Below are positions 27,901-36,050 of a DNA stretch of 64,000 bases, one piece after another. Below the pieces are notes generated by a model. The model did no database searches. It saw only the letters and a program-made list of their open reading frames with translations, and was not told the origin of the DNA. Position numbers and translations under genes: made by a program. Each line of letters begins with the position of its first letter. The first letter of the stretch is position 1. Source of the stretch: Methanoregulaceae archaeon UXB-2016 (GTDB lineage: Archaea; Halobacteriota; Methanomicrobia; Methanomicrobiales; Methanospirillaceae); assembly GCA_004332335.1 (NCBI GenBank), contig SISS01000038.1:49394-113393 (forward strand), given 5' to 3'.

Positions 27901-28300
27901 GGGTCGCCATCGGAACCTGCTGGATCACGTCGTTCGTCCCGACGTGCAGGAGCACGATGTCCGGGATCGGAGCGGCTGCGAGCCAGGACTTCAGGGGGGA
28001 CGATGCGGTGGTCCCGACCATCTTACCGGTCGTATATCCGCTGTGGGCCTCGTGCTGCTGGTCGAACGAGAACTTGGTGTAGGTCGGAGCGCTCGTCGAG
28101 CCGACGAAGTCCACGCTGTACCCCGAGGCCGTGAGCGACTGGTAGAGGTAGTAGCGGTAACTCGGGTAGGGCGAGTCGGCCTGGGAGCCGCCGCGACTCA
28201 CCGAGTCGCCGAGCGGCATGATCGTTACGGAGGCGTCCGCGAGGACGACGAGCGAGCCGAAGCAGAGGCAGAGGAGAAGTACTGAGCAGAGGTATCTCAT
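24908..28300 (-). CDS. secreted SGNH hydrolase with five CBM6-like modules
   Basis: 1130 residues. Signal peptide MRYLCSVLLLCLCFGSLVVL. The SGNH/GDSL esterase domain spans about 24-245: block I MPLGDSVSRGG (Ser nucleophile), block III HVGTND, block V DGIHPKTEG (Asp and His). Thr/Pro-rich linkers (TPTxTP) then join five carbohydrate-binding modules of the CBM6/35 type, each starting with a variant of PGxIEAEDY and containing a DxTxxNxGGxYRxDxVD strand and a DGEWLxY strand. Likely de-acylates an acetylated polysaccharide while bound to it; the substrate is unknown. The catalytic domain is a paralogue of that at 29.6 kb. No membrane anchor seen. Confidence 0.92.
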   Translation of the reverse strand: MRYLCSVLLLCLCFGSLVVLADASVTIMPLGDSVSRGGSQADSPYPSYRYYLYQSLTASGYSVDFVGSTSAPTYTKFSFDQQHEAHSGYTTGKMVGTTASSPLKSWLAAAPIPDIVLLHVGTNDVIQQVPMATRLANVETIIGLLRQKNPKVRVLMAQIIPTGDSFRNSNSGLISFNQALPALAARLSTSASPVTIIDQYSGYSGVADNQADGIHPKTEGERKMAAKWQAALVPLLAAAPTPTPTKAPTTTQTNTPTVTPTKTTTPTPTPSPVPWANHLVPGVIEAEDYAVGGQGVGYIDTTAGNSGGAYRHDDVDITALGSGGYAVTSIADGEWLQYRLYVTTPGIYEMNVSSASAVTSAGISIQIDGSTWAQFQAPQTGSLTKFSTKQQLVYLPAGDHTMTLRLSSGLALDAIRCTIQVPLSTPATTSPPTATPTKTPTATPTPTATATPSPSPTIAGWPVPGLVQAEDYDGGGEGTGYHDTTSGNGGGYYRGDGVDITKLDASSYAVTGVADGEWLRYTVGSPTGGPFWLTLRTSATASGRQVRVLVDGSQAGLVQVPLTGSAAVFASPGCTIVMTPGSHVLTLQFVGDQTGLDWFRLDPASPPTPTTATPTTVRTTSATQVPGNAIPGTIEAEDYDAGGYSDTTSENLGGAYRHDAVDIESISGGGYAISYVRNGEWLRFTVPVAATGNYRAAFRASSWGTASHALEVSVDDRVAVTVPISNTGASNVWTTATAELPLTAGTRVLKLRFIGDGQNLDRVVFSPVSVTTSPTTSAPTTVITTPTKTPTPTPTATVTTVATTPTPTATPSGRPVPGTIEAEDYDLGGEGAGYHDTTAGNHDGVCRHDDVDLSVNPSGGYNVGYVVDGEWLAYTLAVPSAGTYTVSASVASWADGRSIALLLDSSSTPLASLAVPNNLCQGWRTVSARVTLPAGSHRLKLRFGGDKQILDRITIGAGTAPTTVPTTAVITTPTKTPTPTPTAPAGAVQLPARIEAEDYLPGLDGVGYHDTTPGNQGGAYRQDGVDIVFVPSIASHAVTQIRSGEWLEYSVNAPEERDYPLAFRVSSPTGGQFFEMKVDDRSEVTVMVPRTGSYDTYTTISTSVRLTRGLHRIRIVFYGDGQNIDALTLS

Positions 28301-28407
28301 GGCACGATCATCCCGTCAGATCCGGTCCTGTGGATTGACGGCGGCCGCATGTGATCACGGCGGTCGCAGGCCGGTCTGGTGCTACAGCATTAACATAAAC
28401 CGTTTAT

Positions 28408-28430
28408 TGTATATATATTTTTTTAAGATG
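28408..28430. promoter_or_regulatory. AT-rich promoter region between the SGNH gene and thyA
   Basis: A run around TGTATATATATTTTTTTAAG is the only AT-rich stretch in the 337-base gap. Read on the minus strand it gives AAATATATATAC as a TATA box about 110 bases before the SGNH start; it could also serve the plus strand. No other gene was seen between 28301 and 28637. Confidence 0.4.
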
Positions 28431-28637
28431 GTTCTGCGTTAAGAAAGCCCGTACAGGATATTGATGAGAAATGTACGATGAGATTTGAAACTGTTCGCCG
28501 ACGGGGGCCAATTCGATCCGGCACCAGCCGATCCGTCCGAGATCGGATCGCCGGAGCGCCCGGAGCACCCGGAGCCCAAGGCAATCCGACGAGGGCTCGG
28601 TGAAGTGTTATCCGCTTCGCCGTCGACCTTGGAGCAC

Positions 28638-29354
28638 ATGCGGACGTTCCGGGCCCCGCAGCTCGCGGCTGCGCACGAATGGGCGGTCAGGACCGTGCTC
28701 GAGAAGGGGTATCCGGTCACGACCGAGAACGACGAGGCGACGATCGAGTGCGAGCCCCTCGCGCTCGAGCTCCGCGACCCCCTGGCCGAGCCGATGGCGA
28801 GCACGGCCTCGCGGTTTCAGCGACGGTTTCTCGACCAGTACGCCAGGGACCTCATCGAGGGCTCGGAGGCAGTCTTCGAGTACGACTACCACTCGCGCCT
28901 CTTCGGCTGGGGCGAAGGGCTCGTCCATGACGGCGCCGCCGTGGCTGTCGATCAGATCGCCTACATCGTCGAGAAACTGATCGAGGCCCCGGTGAGCCGG
29001 CGGGCCGTCGCGGTCACCTGGAACCCGACGACCGACGAGCGGATGCGCGACTGCCCCTGCCTCCAGCTCGTCCAGTGCGAGCTCCGCGATGGGCGGCTCG
29101 CGATGCAGGTCGTCTTCCGCTCGAACGACATGCTCTCGGCGGCCGGCGCGAACATGTTCGCGCTCGTGCACCTCCAGCAGGCGATCGCCGAGCGCGTCGG
29201 GGCGTCGGTCGGGACCTACACCCACATCTCGCTCGTGCCCCACCTCTACCACCGGCGCGACGCGGCCGATCTCGCCCGGTTCTGCGAGCGGTTCGGCACG
29301 GTCGTGCCCGTGGACGGCGCGTGCGGGGTCTGCCGGGGCTGCGCGGGCCACTGA
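28638..29354 (+). CDS. thyA: thymidylate synthase (archaeal ThyA type)
   Basis: 238 residues from the ATG at 28638, where homologous archaeal proteins begin (MRTFRAPQLAAAHEWAV); the frame upstream to 28485 is not protein-like. Methylates dUMP to dTMP. The dUMP phosphate arginines are in SRRAVAVTWNP (121-122), the nucleophile Cys is in RDCPCLQLVQ (Cys141), followed by VVFRSNDMLSAAGANMFAL, which matches the RSND...N region. A Cys-rich C-terminal end (CGVCRGC) is an extra feature. The sequence is compact like other methanogen ThyA, which may use a pterin other than folate. tRNA-Gln follows. Confidence 0.88.
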   Translation: MRTFRAPQLAAAHEWAVRTVLEKGYPVTTENDEATIECEPLALELRDPLAEPMASTASRFQRRFLDQYARDLIEGSEAVFEYDYHSRLFGWGEGLVHDGAAVAVDQIAYIVEKLIEAPVSRRAVAVTWNPTTDERMRDCPCLQLVQCELRDGRLAMQVVFRSNDMLSAAGANMFALVHLQQAIAERVGASVGTYTHISLVPHLYHRRDAADLARFCERFGTVVPVDGACGVCRGCAGH

Positions 29355-29411
29355 GGAGCGCGCCTCCTCCGGCACCTTTTTTATTCTGCAGCACCACCTC
29401 TTTAGGCAAGC

Positions 29412-29484
29412 AGCCCGGTAGTGTAGCGGTCAATCATGGTGGACTCTGGATCCGCCGACAGCAGTTCGAATCTGCTCCGGGCTA
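29412..29484 (+). tRNA. tRNA-Gln (anticodon CTG)
   Basis: A full cloverleaf folds from 29412 to 29484: acceptor stem AGCCCGG/CCGGGCT, D-arm with AGCGG, anticodon stem GTGGA/TCCGC closing the loop CTCTGGA (T33, anticodon CTG, reads CAG), T-arm AGCAG-TTCGAAT-CTGCT, discriminator A. No intron; the 3' CCA is not encoded. Confidence 0.95.
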
Positions 29485-29549
29485 TCTCTCCTTTCAGCAG
29501 CCCCTCTGTTCAGCCATCGCTCCATCGTGATTGTCTCTTCGGGTTCCCC

Positions 29550-30545
29550 TCAGAGGGACTCGAAGAGCCGGACCACGTCCGCGAAGTCGATCCGTCCGTT
29601 GGCGTTGAGATCGAACGCGGAGAGTGGCTCGTTCGTGGCGATCCAGGTCATCTGGTTGAAGTAGAGCACGACGTCGGCGAAGTCCTGCCGCCCGTTGCCG
29701 TTCATGTCCTCGTACCGCCCGTCGCCGTTCAGATCGCGGGGGGGGCCGTTCGCGCCGGGCACCGTGACGACGGAGGCCGTCGGCGTGGGCAGGGGGATCG
29801 TCGGGAATGTGGTGACCGCGGTCGTCGGGGACGGCGGGAAGGGGAGGAGCGGAACGAGGGCTGCATACCACGTCGACGCCATCTTTCTCATCCCGTTCGC
29901 GTTGGGATGGATGCCGTCGGCCTGGGTGTCGTTCACACCGTCGAACCCGCTGTAGTGGTCCACGAGCACCACCCGCGAGTCCGGTCTCGAGCACTCGGCC
30001 GCGATCGCGGGGAGGGCGTTGTTGAACAGCACGATCTGGTTGGTGTTCCGATACGTATTCGAGGTCGGGATGATCTGAGCGAGGAGGATCGTGACCCCCG
30101 GGCTCCTGTTCTGGAGGATGCCGATGACCTGCCGGAGGTTCGCGAGGCGCATCGCGAGGGGGATCTGCTGGAGGGCGTCGTTCGTGCCGATATGGAGGAG
30201 GACGAAGTCGGGTGGGGCGTATGCGCTCATCAGGGTCACGAGCGACTGGGTCTGCTTGTCCGAGAGATACGTCCCGGTCTCATACCCGCTGTGGCCTTCA
30301 TGATCCTGGTCGAACGTGAACCTGGTGAAGTCCGGAAAGGTCGTGGAACCGACGAAGTCGACGTCGTACCCGACCGCCGTCAGGTTCGAGTAGAGATAGT
30401 AGCGGTAGCTCCCGCTGGTCGAGTCCGCCGACGTGTCGCCCCGCGTGATCGAGTCGCCGAGCGGCAGGATCGTGACCTTCGCCCCTGCCGGCAGGACGGC
30501 CAGGGCGAGAATGAGCAGGAGAATGAAGAGGGGTCGGAGATGCAT
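29550..30545 (-). CDS. secreted SGNH hydrolase with dockerin-like tail
   Basis: 331 residues. Signal peptide LFILLLILALAVLPAGA. SGNH domain about 22-235: LPLGDSITRGD (Ser), HIGTNDALQQIP, and the DGIHPNANG Asp-His pair; it is clearly related to the catalytic domain at 27.5-28.3 kb, with shared VDFVGST, LLHxGTND and AQIIPT segments. In place of CBMs it ends with two calcium-loop repeats, DLNGDGRYEDMNGNGRQDF and DLNANGRIDFADVVRLF, a type I dockerin-like domain nearly the same as in the C1 and M6 proteases of this window. Presumed extracellular esterase. Confidence 0.9.
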   Translation of the reverse strand: MHLRPLFILLLILALAVLPAGAKVTILPLGDSITRGDTSADSTSGSYRYYLYSNLTAVGYDVDFVGSTTFPDFTRFTFDQDHEGHSGYETGTYLSDKQTQSLVTLMSAYAPPDFVLLHIGTNDALQQIPLAMRLANLRQVIGILQNRSPGVTILLAQIIPTSNTYRNTNQIVLFNNALPAIAAECSRPDSRVVLVDHYSGFDGVNDTQADGIHPNANGMRKMASTWYAALVPLLPFPPSPTTAVTTFPTIPLPTPTASVVTVPGANGPPRDLNGDGRYEDMNGNGRQDFADVVLYFNQMTWIATNEPLSAFDLNANGRIDFADVVRLFESL

Positions 30546-30686
30546 GGCAGGATCAGCTCCCTGGGACGGGTCGGGAGGCCCGGCGTGGATAAGGGTACGA
30601 CCCGACCCCGTATGGGCCTTTCGACGGTGGGGAAAAACCGCATCCAGAAAGAGCGGGCGGGGTCGGAGAGGGACCGATCCGGCCTC

Positions 30687-31188
30687 CTACTCATCGAGCC
30701 GCGCCATCGCTTCCCGGCCCGATACGACCTCCGCGTACCGGCCGTCGAGCGCCGCGAGGAATGCGGCCTGGACGTCGGCCGCGGGCACGACCCCGTACCC
30801 GAGGTCGACCGCGGCCCGGACCGTCGCGTCGATGCAACATGTGGGTCATCATGCAGGCCACGACGAGGCGATCGACACCGTGCGCCTCGAGAACCGCAGC
30901 GAGGCCGGTCCCCCGGAACGCGTTCGGGAAGTGCTTTTCGACCAAGGTCTCGCCGGGCGCCGGCGCGACGGCCGGGGAGAAGAGCGCGCCCTCGGTCCTA
31001 GGCAGGAAGAACGCAGCGTCGGGCCGGGTCGAGAGGTGCCGAATATGGATCGTCGGGAGGCCGGTCCTTCGCGCGGCCCCGAGAAGCCGGGCAGCGTGGG
31101 CGACGGCCTCGTCGGCGCCCGCGAGCGGGTAACGGCCGCCCGGGAAGTAGTCGCGCTGGAGGTCGACGAGGAGGAGTGCCGCCGCCAT
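30687..31188 (-). pseudogene. isochorismatase-family cysteine hydrolase, frameshifted
   Basis: The first ~115 codons give a normal family protein: LLLVDLQRDYFPGG (catalytic Asp), TIHIRHLS, VEKHFPNAFRGTGL (Lys) and DRLVVACMMTHM. At the expected active-site segment MTHMC-DAT, one extra T at 30837 (minus strand) throws the frame; skipping it restores CIDATVRAAVDLGYGV and a proper C-terminus, ADVQAAFLAALDGRYAEVV...ARLDE, ending at 30687. About 14 residues usually found after the DLGY strand (the DACAT region) also seem to be missing. The ATG overlaps the stop of the upstream gene. Decay is likely; a base-call error would explain only the frameshift. Confidence 0.7.
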
Positions 31189-32054
31189 CACGCCCTCCTG
31201 ACCAGGACGTGGAACCGCGGGTGAAAACCGTGCCGGGCGTAGAAGGGGAGGGCCCCGTCGTTCCCAGCAAAGACGAGCAGAGCCTGCTCGGTCACGCCGA
31301 CTCCGTCCATCCAGGTCGAGGCGTGCTCAAGGAGTGCGCTCCCGAGCCCCCAGCCCCGGTATTCGCCGTCGACATAGATCGACTCCACCTCGCCGACCGA
31401 GCCCGGGGCCGCGCTCGAGACGCAGTATGCGACGGGCCGGGCCGCAGCCCCGTCGACCGCGAGCTCGACGCGGAGCAGGCGGTCCCGGTTCTTCTCGAGC
31501 AGCTCGGTCCGCCGGGCCGCGAAGGTCTTCCCACACATCTCGTCCAGATAGTTCGGCGCCGCCGCCCGCGCCTGCGCGATGTGGTGGGCGGCGAGCCCCT
31601 CCCAGAGGGGTTCGATCCGGTCGAGGCCGTCCGGTCCGAGGACCTCGAAGGCCACCTCCCGGGGGGGGACCGGCGGCGAGCCCGGCTCTATCGCCACGGC
31701 CTCTTCGCGGCCCACGAGCTCGGAGTCGAACGCGGGCAGGCAGACGGCGATGTACTCGGCCCCCTCAGGCGTCGCGTACGCGACCCGTTCGCCGGCCCGG
31801 ACGTGGACGGCCTCCCCCCCCCGGACCGCGACCGGCCCGCCCGGGCTCTCGACCACGAGCGCGCCCGCGAGCACGAGCGTGTACTCGTCAAACGCAGCCC
31901 GCTGCGGAGGTTCGGACCAGCCGGGCGGGCTCCGCATCCTGGCGATGCTCAGGGCGTCCGTGCCCGAGACGAGGCGGCCGACGAACTCCTCGATCAGCTT
32001 CGGCGGTGAGCCGGCCGCGGGAACCGTCCGCGGCCCGGGGATATGCCGTACCAT
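31188..32054 (-). CDS. cupin domain fused to GNAT acetyltransferase
   Basis: 288 residues. About 1-130 is a small cupin barrel (ARMRSPPGW, FDEYTLVLAGALVVES, GGEAVHVRAGERVAY, EYIAVCLPAF); the usual metal His residues are mostly replaced by Glu, Arg and Tyr, so metal binding is doubtful. About 135-288 is a GNAT acetyltransferase with the CoA loop YRGWGLGSALLEHA preceded by GEVESIYVDGE and followed by FAGNDGALPFYARHGF. The cupin half may sense a ligand and control the acetyltransferase; substrate unknown. Stop overlaps the start of the broken isochorismatase. Confidence 0.82.
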   Translation of the reverse strand: MVRHIPGPRTVPAAGSPPKLIEEFVGRLVSGTDALSIARMRSPPGWSEPPQRAAFDEYTLVLAGALVVESPGGPVAVRGGEAVHVRAGERVAYATPEGAEYIAVCLPAFDSELVGREEAVAIEPGSPPVPPREVAFEVLGPDGLDRIEPLWEGLAAHHIAQARAAAPNYLDEMCGKTFAARRTELLEKNRDRLLRVELAVDGAAARPVAYCVSSAAPGSVGEVESIYVDGEYRGWGLGSALLEHASTWMDGVGVTEQALLVFAGNDGALPFYARHGFHPRFHVLVRRA

Positions 32055-32150
32055 GCGGGCAGATTTCGACGCCGGCAGACATAGTGATGCCGTCCCCGGG
32101 CATCTTTCACGCAGGATCGGGGACGGGGCAGGAGAGGAGTGAGGAGTCCG

Positions 32151-32933
32151 CTACCGTCGCCGGGCGACGAGCGCCCCACCGGCGACCGCAGCGAGCCCGA
32201 GCAGGGCCGAGAAGCCCGGGGTCTCCTCTCCGGGCGCATCCGGCTCGCTCGTCCGGGCCACCGTCGGCGTGGCCGGCGCACCGGTGCTCGCGAGGATCGT
32301 GAAGTCCGCGACCGGCTGGGGGCCAGCGACGGGCGGGCAGCCGCTGCTGACCTGGCCGCCGTTGAACCGGACCCGGAGGGCGGTGCCGTTCAGGGTCGCG
32401 GTCTGCTCCTCCCCGAGCTGCAGGGCCAGGGTCCGCACCTGGCCCGGGTCCGCCTCGGCGGCGACGGTCACGTTCGCCGAACGGGCTCCCGACGTGTTGG
32501 CGCAGTCGCCCGAGGTCGTGTACTGGACCTGGAGCTCGCCGGGGAAGCGGCTGACCAGGAAGGCCGGGTCGCCGTAGAGCGCGGTCGCGAGCGCGACCGG
32601 GCGGGACGAGAGCGAGACTACCGGCGCGAGCAGGGTCCACCGCCCTCCCGGGACGCCGAGGCTCGCCGCCTCGACCGTCGTGCCCGTGCGGAGGGCCGCG
32701 AGGTCCGCGCCGGCCGGCGCGGTCCCGGTCAGGGACCGGTTCTCGGCACCGGTCCACGCGCCGCCCGCGTACTCGGCAAACGGCAGGATCGTCACGTTCC
32801 GCGCGGCCTCGTCGACCCGTTCGACCGTCCCCTGGTAGATGAACGGCCTCTCGATCGCGGACGCGCCGGTCGCGAGCAGGAGCAGGACGAGGGCTGCGAG
32901 CGCCACCCGGTATCGGAGGGATGAGATGCCCAT
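32151..32933 (-). CDS. secreted protein with PGF-CTERM-type sorting tail, unknown
   Basis: 260 residues. Signal peptide VALAALVLLLLATGASA; ectodomain rich in beta-type, Thr/Val segments with several N-glycosylation sequons (NVT, NRS, NTS, NGT) and a likely disulfide pair in SGDCANTSG and SSGCPPVAG. The C-terminus is a Thr/Pro/Glu linker, then TPGFSALLGLAAVAGGALVARRR split as PGF, hydrophobic helix and Arg cluster, the archaeosortase signal that leads to lipid anchoring. The domain itself is not recognised. Alone on the strand. Confidence 0.75.
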   Translation of the reverse strand: MGISSLRYRVALAALVLLLLATGASAIERPFIYQGTVERVDEAARNVTILPFAEYAGGAWTGAENRSLTGTAPAGADLAALRTGTTVEAASLGVPGGRWTLLAPVVSLSSRPVALATALYGDPAFLVSRFPGELQVQYTTSGDCANTSGARSANVTVAAEADPGQVRTLALQLGEEQTATLNGTALRVRFNGGQVSSGCPPVAGPQPVADFTILASTGAPATPTVARTSEPDAPGEETPGFSALLGLAAVAGGALVARRR

Positions 32934-32983
32934 AGCTGATCAGCAGCCGGGTTCCCGATAAACCCATCGGGTGGGTCGCGTCC

Positions 32984-34267
32984 CTACCACTCGACGACCA
33001 TGACCGCCTCCTCCTCCTCGTTGAGGGGCAGCTCGGCCGCGGCCGGGTCGAAGCGGTAGGCATTCCAGGGGTCGTACTCGGGGTAGAGCGCGGCTTTGTC
33101 GAGCACGTCCACGAACTCGCGGAGGAAGAGGCGCGGGATCACGTCGACCCGGCCGCCGAAGCGGCTGGTCAGCTGCCGGATCTGGGCCCGGATGAACCGG
33201 TGGCTGACCCGTTCGCGGTCGACCTCGCCGTGCGCCTCGGCGTAGATGTCCATGACCCGGAGGGCCACCTGCTCGAGTTTCTGCGCGTCGAACCGGGCGA
33301 GCGCGAGCTGGGGCTGGAGCGGGTTGCGGTAGCCGTCGTCGCCGACGGTCCCGATCCGGTCCGCGAGCGGGGGCACGGACCGGACCCCCTTGGCGCCCTC
33401 GAAGAGAGAGGGCGTGCCCGTCACGAGCAGGTAGCAGTGGGCGAGCTCGCCCCGGTCGAGCAGGTCGATCAGCTGCCGGAGGTTGTTGTACGCCTTCTCA
33501 CGCTGAGCCCTGGGGAGGGCCTGGGTCGTCTCGGCCTCGTCGAGCGCGACCACGAGCCCGGCGTACCCGGCTCCGCGGACCACCGCGATCAGGTCCGCAA
33601 GGAACGCAAGCGTGACCGTCTCGTCGATCGTACCCCGGACGCCGGCCTTCGCCCGGAAGGGCCGGCCCACGTTCGGCTCGCCCGCGAGCCAGCCGAGCGC
33701 GCCCTGGGCGAGGCCGTAGTCCTCGTCCGCGTTCGCCTCGTAGTAGGCCCGGACCGCGGCCGCAAATGCGGTCGAGCCCTCGGCGAGCTCGGCGAGGGAC
33801 CGCTCGATCGAACGGACCGTCTCTTCGCGGAGTTCGTCGTCGGCGAGGTCCCCGCCCCGGATCTCGAGCACCCGCTCCTCGATCGCGTACAGGAACGAGT
33901 CGAGCACGGCCTTGAACGCGGCCTCGTCGTCGCGGGTGCGGAGGTTCGCCGCGACCCGCTGGTACACGGACCGGAGCCGGGCAAGCGGGGTCTCGGCCGA
34001 GACCACGACGTGTGCGGTCGCAAACCCGGCTTCCTGGGCGAGCTCGAGGGCCCGGGCCAGGAGGAAGGTCTTGCCCGCGCCGTAGTCGCCCTTGATGAAC
34101 TTCAGGTCCCCGCCGCCGTCGGCCACGTACTCGAGCTGCCGGGCGATCACGCCCTCCTCGACCTCGATCCCGACCGCGAGCCGCGCGAGTCCGCTCGCGG
34201 GCACGGTGCCGCGCCGGAGCGCGTTGATGATATTGAGACTCTCTGCTCGTCCTCTATCGTCCGACAT
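32984..34267 (-). CDS. BrxD-like P-loop ATPase (DUF2791 family)
   Basis: 427 residues from the ATG at 34267 (a second ATG at 34273). It opens NIINALRRGTVPASGLARLAVG, a split of the standard DUF2791/BrxD N-terminus, then Walker A FIKGDYGAGKTFLLARA, VVSAETPLARLRSVYQR, Walker B LVVALDEAETTQALP and a late LTSRFGGRVDVIPRLFLREFVD. In BREX phage-defence systems BrxD is an ATPase beside helicase BrxHI. None of the BREX core genes (pglZ, pglX/brxX, brxA-C) is here; instead the gene overlaps, by 14 bases, an upstream TPR/winged-helix gene. Function here is unknown. Confidence 0.83.
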   Translation of the reverse strand: MSDDRGRAESLNIINALRRGTVPASGLARLAVGIEVEEGVIARQLEYVADGGGDLKFIKGDYGAGKTFLLARALELAQEAGFATAHVVVSAETPLARLRSVYQRVAANLRTRDDEAAFKAVLDSFLYAIEERVLEIRGGDLADDELREETVRSIERSLAELAEGSTAFAAAVRAYYEANADEDYGLAQGALGWLAGEPNVGRPFRAKAGVRGTIDETVTLAFLADLIAVVRGAGYAGLVVALDEAETTQALPRAQREKAYNNLRQLIDLLDRGELAHCYLLVTGTPSLFEGAKGVRSVPPLADRIGTVGDDGYRNPLQPQLALARFDAQKLEQVALRVMDIYAEAHGEVDRERVSHRFIRAQIRQLTSRFGGRVDVIPRLFLREFVDVLDKAALYPEYDPWNAYRFDPAAAELPLNEEEEAVMVVEW

Positions 34268-36050
34268 AGACATACACCTCTCCTTCGTCCCCGGCCCCCC
34301 GCCGCTCGACCAGGGCCATCCCCTGCTCGCCCGCCCGCCGGATCAGGCGGTTGACCAGCCCGGCCACGCGGCGCGAGCCGAGCACGGCCCGGAGCTCGCG
34401 CTCGGTCGCGGACTGATGCTCGCGCAGGAACGCGACCAGCCTCGTCTCCTCGGGCGAGAACGAGAGCGCGGCCTCCGGCGGGGGCGGAGGGGGCTCGAAG
34501 ACCGCGGCGACCGCCGACCGGGTACGGCCGAGCACGGGCCGGTCGAGCACGGCCTCCTCCTTGCACCGGGCGAGCAGGGCGTACAGATCGTCGAGCCGGA
34601 GCTCGCCCGCGTGGGCCGGGAAGAGGTCGAGCCCGATCAGGCAGCACTCCTTGGCCCGGTCGTACCGCCCGGCCTCGAACGCGTCGGTCGCCCGCGCGAG
34701 CAGGGCCACGGCCGCGAGCTCCTGGCCGAAGGACGAGAGGGTCTCGCGGTGGGTCGCGAGCCTCTCGGCGAGCCGGTCCAGCAGGCGCGGGAGCCGGTGC
34801 ATCCCGGTCGCGACGTCGAACGCGACCTCGGCCACGCGCTCGAGGTCGGCGGTCTTGGTCGCATGCTCGGCGCAGTAGAGCATCACCTTCTCGCACTCGC
34901 GCCACTCCCCCTGCCGGGCGAGGAACCGGGCGTAGGCGAGCCCGCCCCGGAGAAAGTCGCTCCGGTAGGCCCGGTACAGGTGGTCTCGCGCCTGCTGGAG
35001 CGCCCCCTGTCGCTCGGAGGCCTCGCCGATCCGGACGAGGCCGACCGTGGTCGGGTCCGAGCCGACGACCGCGACGTAGCGCGCGAGGGCCTCGGATGCG
35101 GGCCGGGCCGCGAGGAGCAGGTCCTCGTACCGCCGGAGCACGATCTCGAGGGTATCGAGGTCCTCGAGCGTCCCGAGCAGGTCTCGGGCGAGGCCCTCGG
35201 CCGCCCGCTCGGCCCCGGCACGGTCTCCGGCCAGGCCCAGGAGCTCGGCCTCGACCAGGCGGTGGAATGGGGCCGGCTCCTCGGCCACGAGCGCCGCGGC
35301 CACGGGGAGGGCCTCCCCGTACCGCCCGAGCGACTTCAGGAGCAGGACCCGGTCGAAGTCTATCCCGGGGGCGGCGCCGGTCCAGCCCGCGTAGGCCTCG
35401 ACCGCGCCGGCCGGGTCGAAGACCGCCCAGGCCGCGAGATGGGCCCGCAGGAAGGCGAGGTCCCCCGTCGCCTCGTACCCGTCGGCCGCGAGCGCGGCCG
35501 CACGCCGGGCCCGACCCGCGCCGAGCAGGGCCTCGGCCGCCTCGATCGAGGGCGGAGCCGGCGGCGCGCTCTCGAGGACGCCGACCGCCTCGTCGTACTC
35601 GCCGAGGGCGAGGAGGGAGCGGACCAGCAGGGCCCGGTCCTCGTCCCGCGACGAGCGGGCCGCGAGCCGGCGCCCCAGGCGGGCGGCCGCACGGTGGTCC
35701 TCGCGGTCGGCGAGGTACTTCGCGTACTCCCGGAGGGCCTCGGGGTTCTCGGGGTCGAGCCGGATCGCCTCGGCGAACTCGGAGGTCGCGCGCTCGTCCC
35801 CGCGGGCCGCGAGCACGCTCCCGAGCAGGCTGTGGAGGTAGGAGGCCTCGGGCATCTGCCGGGCGAGGTCGCGGAGGTGGGCCTCGGCCTCGTCCAGCCG
35901 GCCGAGCCGGTGGAGCGAGGTCGCCGCGAGGACGGCGAGTTCGGGCTCGGCTCCGCCCTGCATCAGCCCCTCGGCGATCCGCAGCGCGCCCGGGGCGTCG
36001 CCGGCCTCCAGCAGCCGGAACGCCTGCCCTTTCTCTTCCTCGCGCGTCAT
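34254..36050 (-). CDS. TPR-repeat protein with C-terminal winged helix, unknown
   Basis: 598 residues from the ATG at 36050, which overlaps the glycosyltransferase stop as ATGA; the frame further up is out-of-frame noise. TPR-like helix pairs fill most of it: FRLLEAGDAPGALRIAEGLM, LGRLDEAEAHLRDLARQM, the best canonical copy ATSEFAEAIRLDPENPEAL, then LLLKSLGRYGEALPVAAAL and later degenerate pairs. After PPPPPP near residue 500 comes a winged helix: SPEETRLVAFLREHQSATE, RELRAVLGSRRVAGLVNRL, ALVERR. So a repeat scaffold joined to a DNA-binding-type domain, translated together with the BrxD-like ATPase. No enzymatic motif seen. Confidence 0.75.
   Translation of the reverse strand: MTREEEKGQAFRLLEAGDAPGALRIAEGLMQGGAEPELAVLAATSLHRLGRLDEAEAHLRDLARQMPEASYLHSLLGSVLAARGDERATSEFAEAIRLDPENPEALREYAKYLADREDHRAAARLGRRLAARSSRDEDRALLVRSLLALGEYDEAVGVLESAPPAPPSIEAAEALLGAGRARRAAALAADGYEATGDLAFLRAHLAAWAVFDPAGAVEAYAGWTGAAPGIDFDRVLLLKSLGRYGEALPVAAALVAEEPAPFHRLVEAELLGLAGDRAGAERAAEGLARDLLGTLEDLDTLEIVLRRYEDLLLAARPASEALARYVAVVGSDPTTVGLVRIGEASERQGALQQARDHLYRAYRSDFLRGGLAYARFLARQGEWRECEKVMLYCAEHATKTADLERVAEVAFDVATGMHRLPRLLDRLAERLATHRETLSSFGQELAAVALLARATDAFEAGRYDRAKECCLIGLDLFPAHAGELRLDDLYALLARCKEEAVLDRPVLGRTRSAVAAVFEPPPPPPEAALSFSPEETRLVAFLREHQSATERELRAVLGSRRVAGLVNRLIRRAGEQGMALVERRGAGDEGEVYVYVGR

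Noticed and set aside
25193..28285. 1030-codon plus-strand frame over the SGNH/CBM gene
   Set aside because: Antisense of repeated CBM modules; no signal, no domain.
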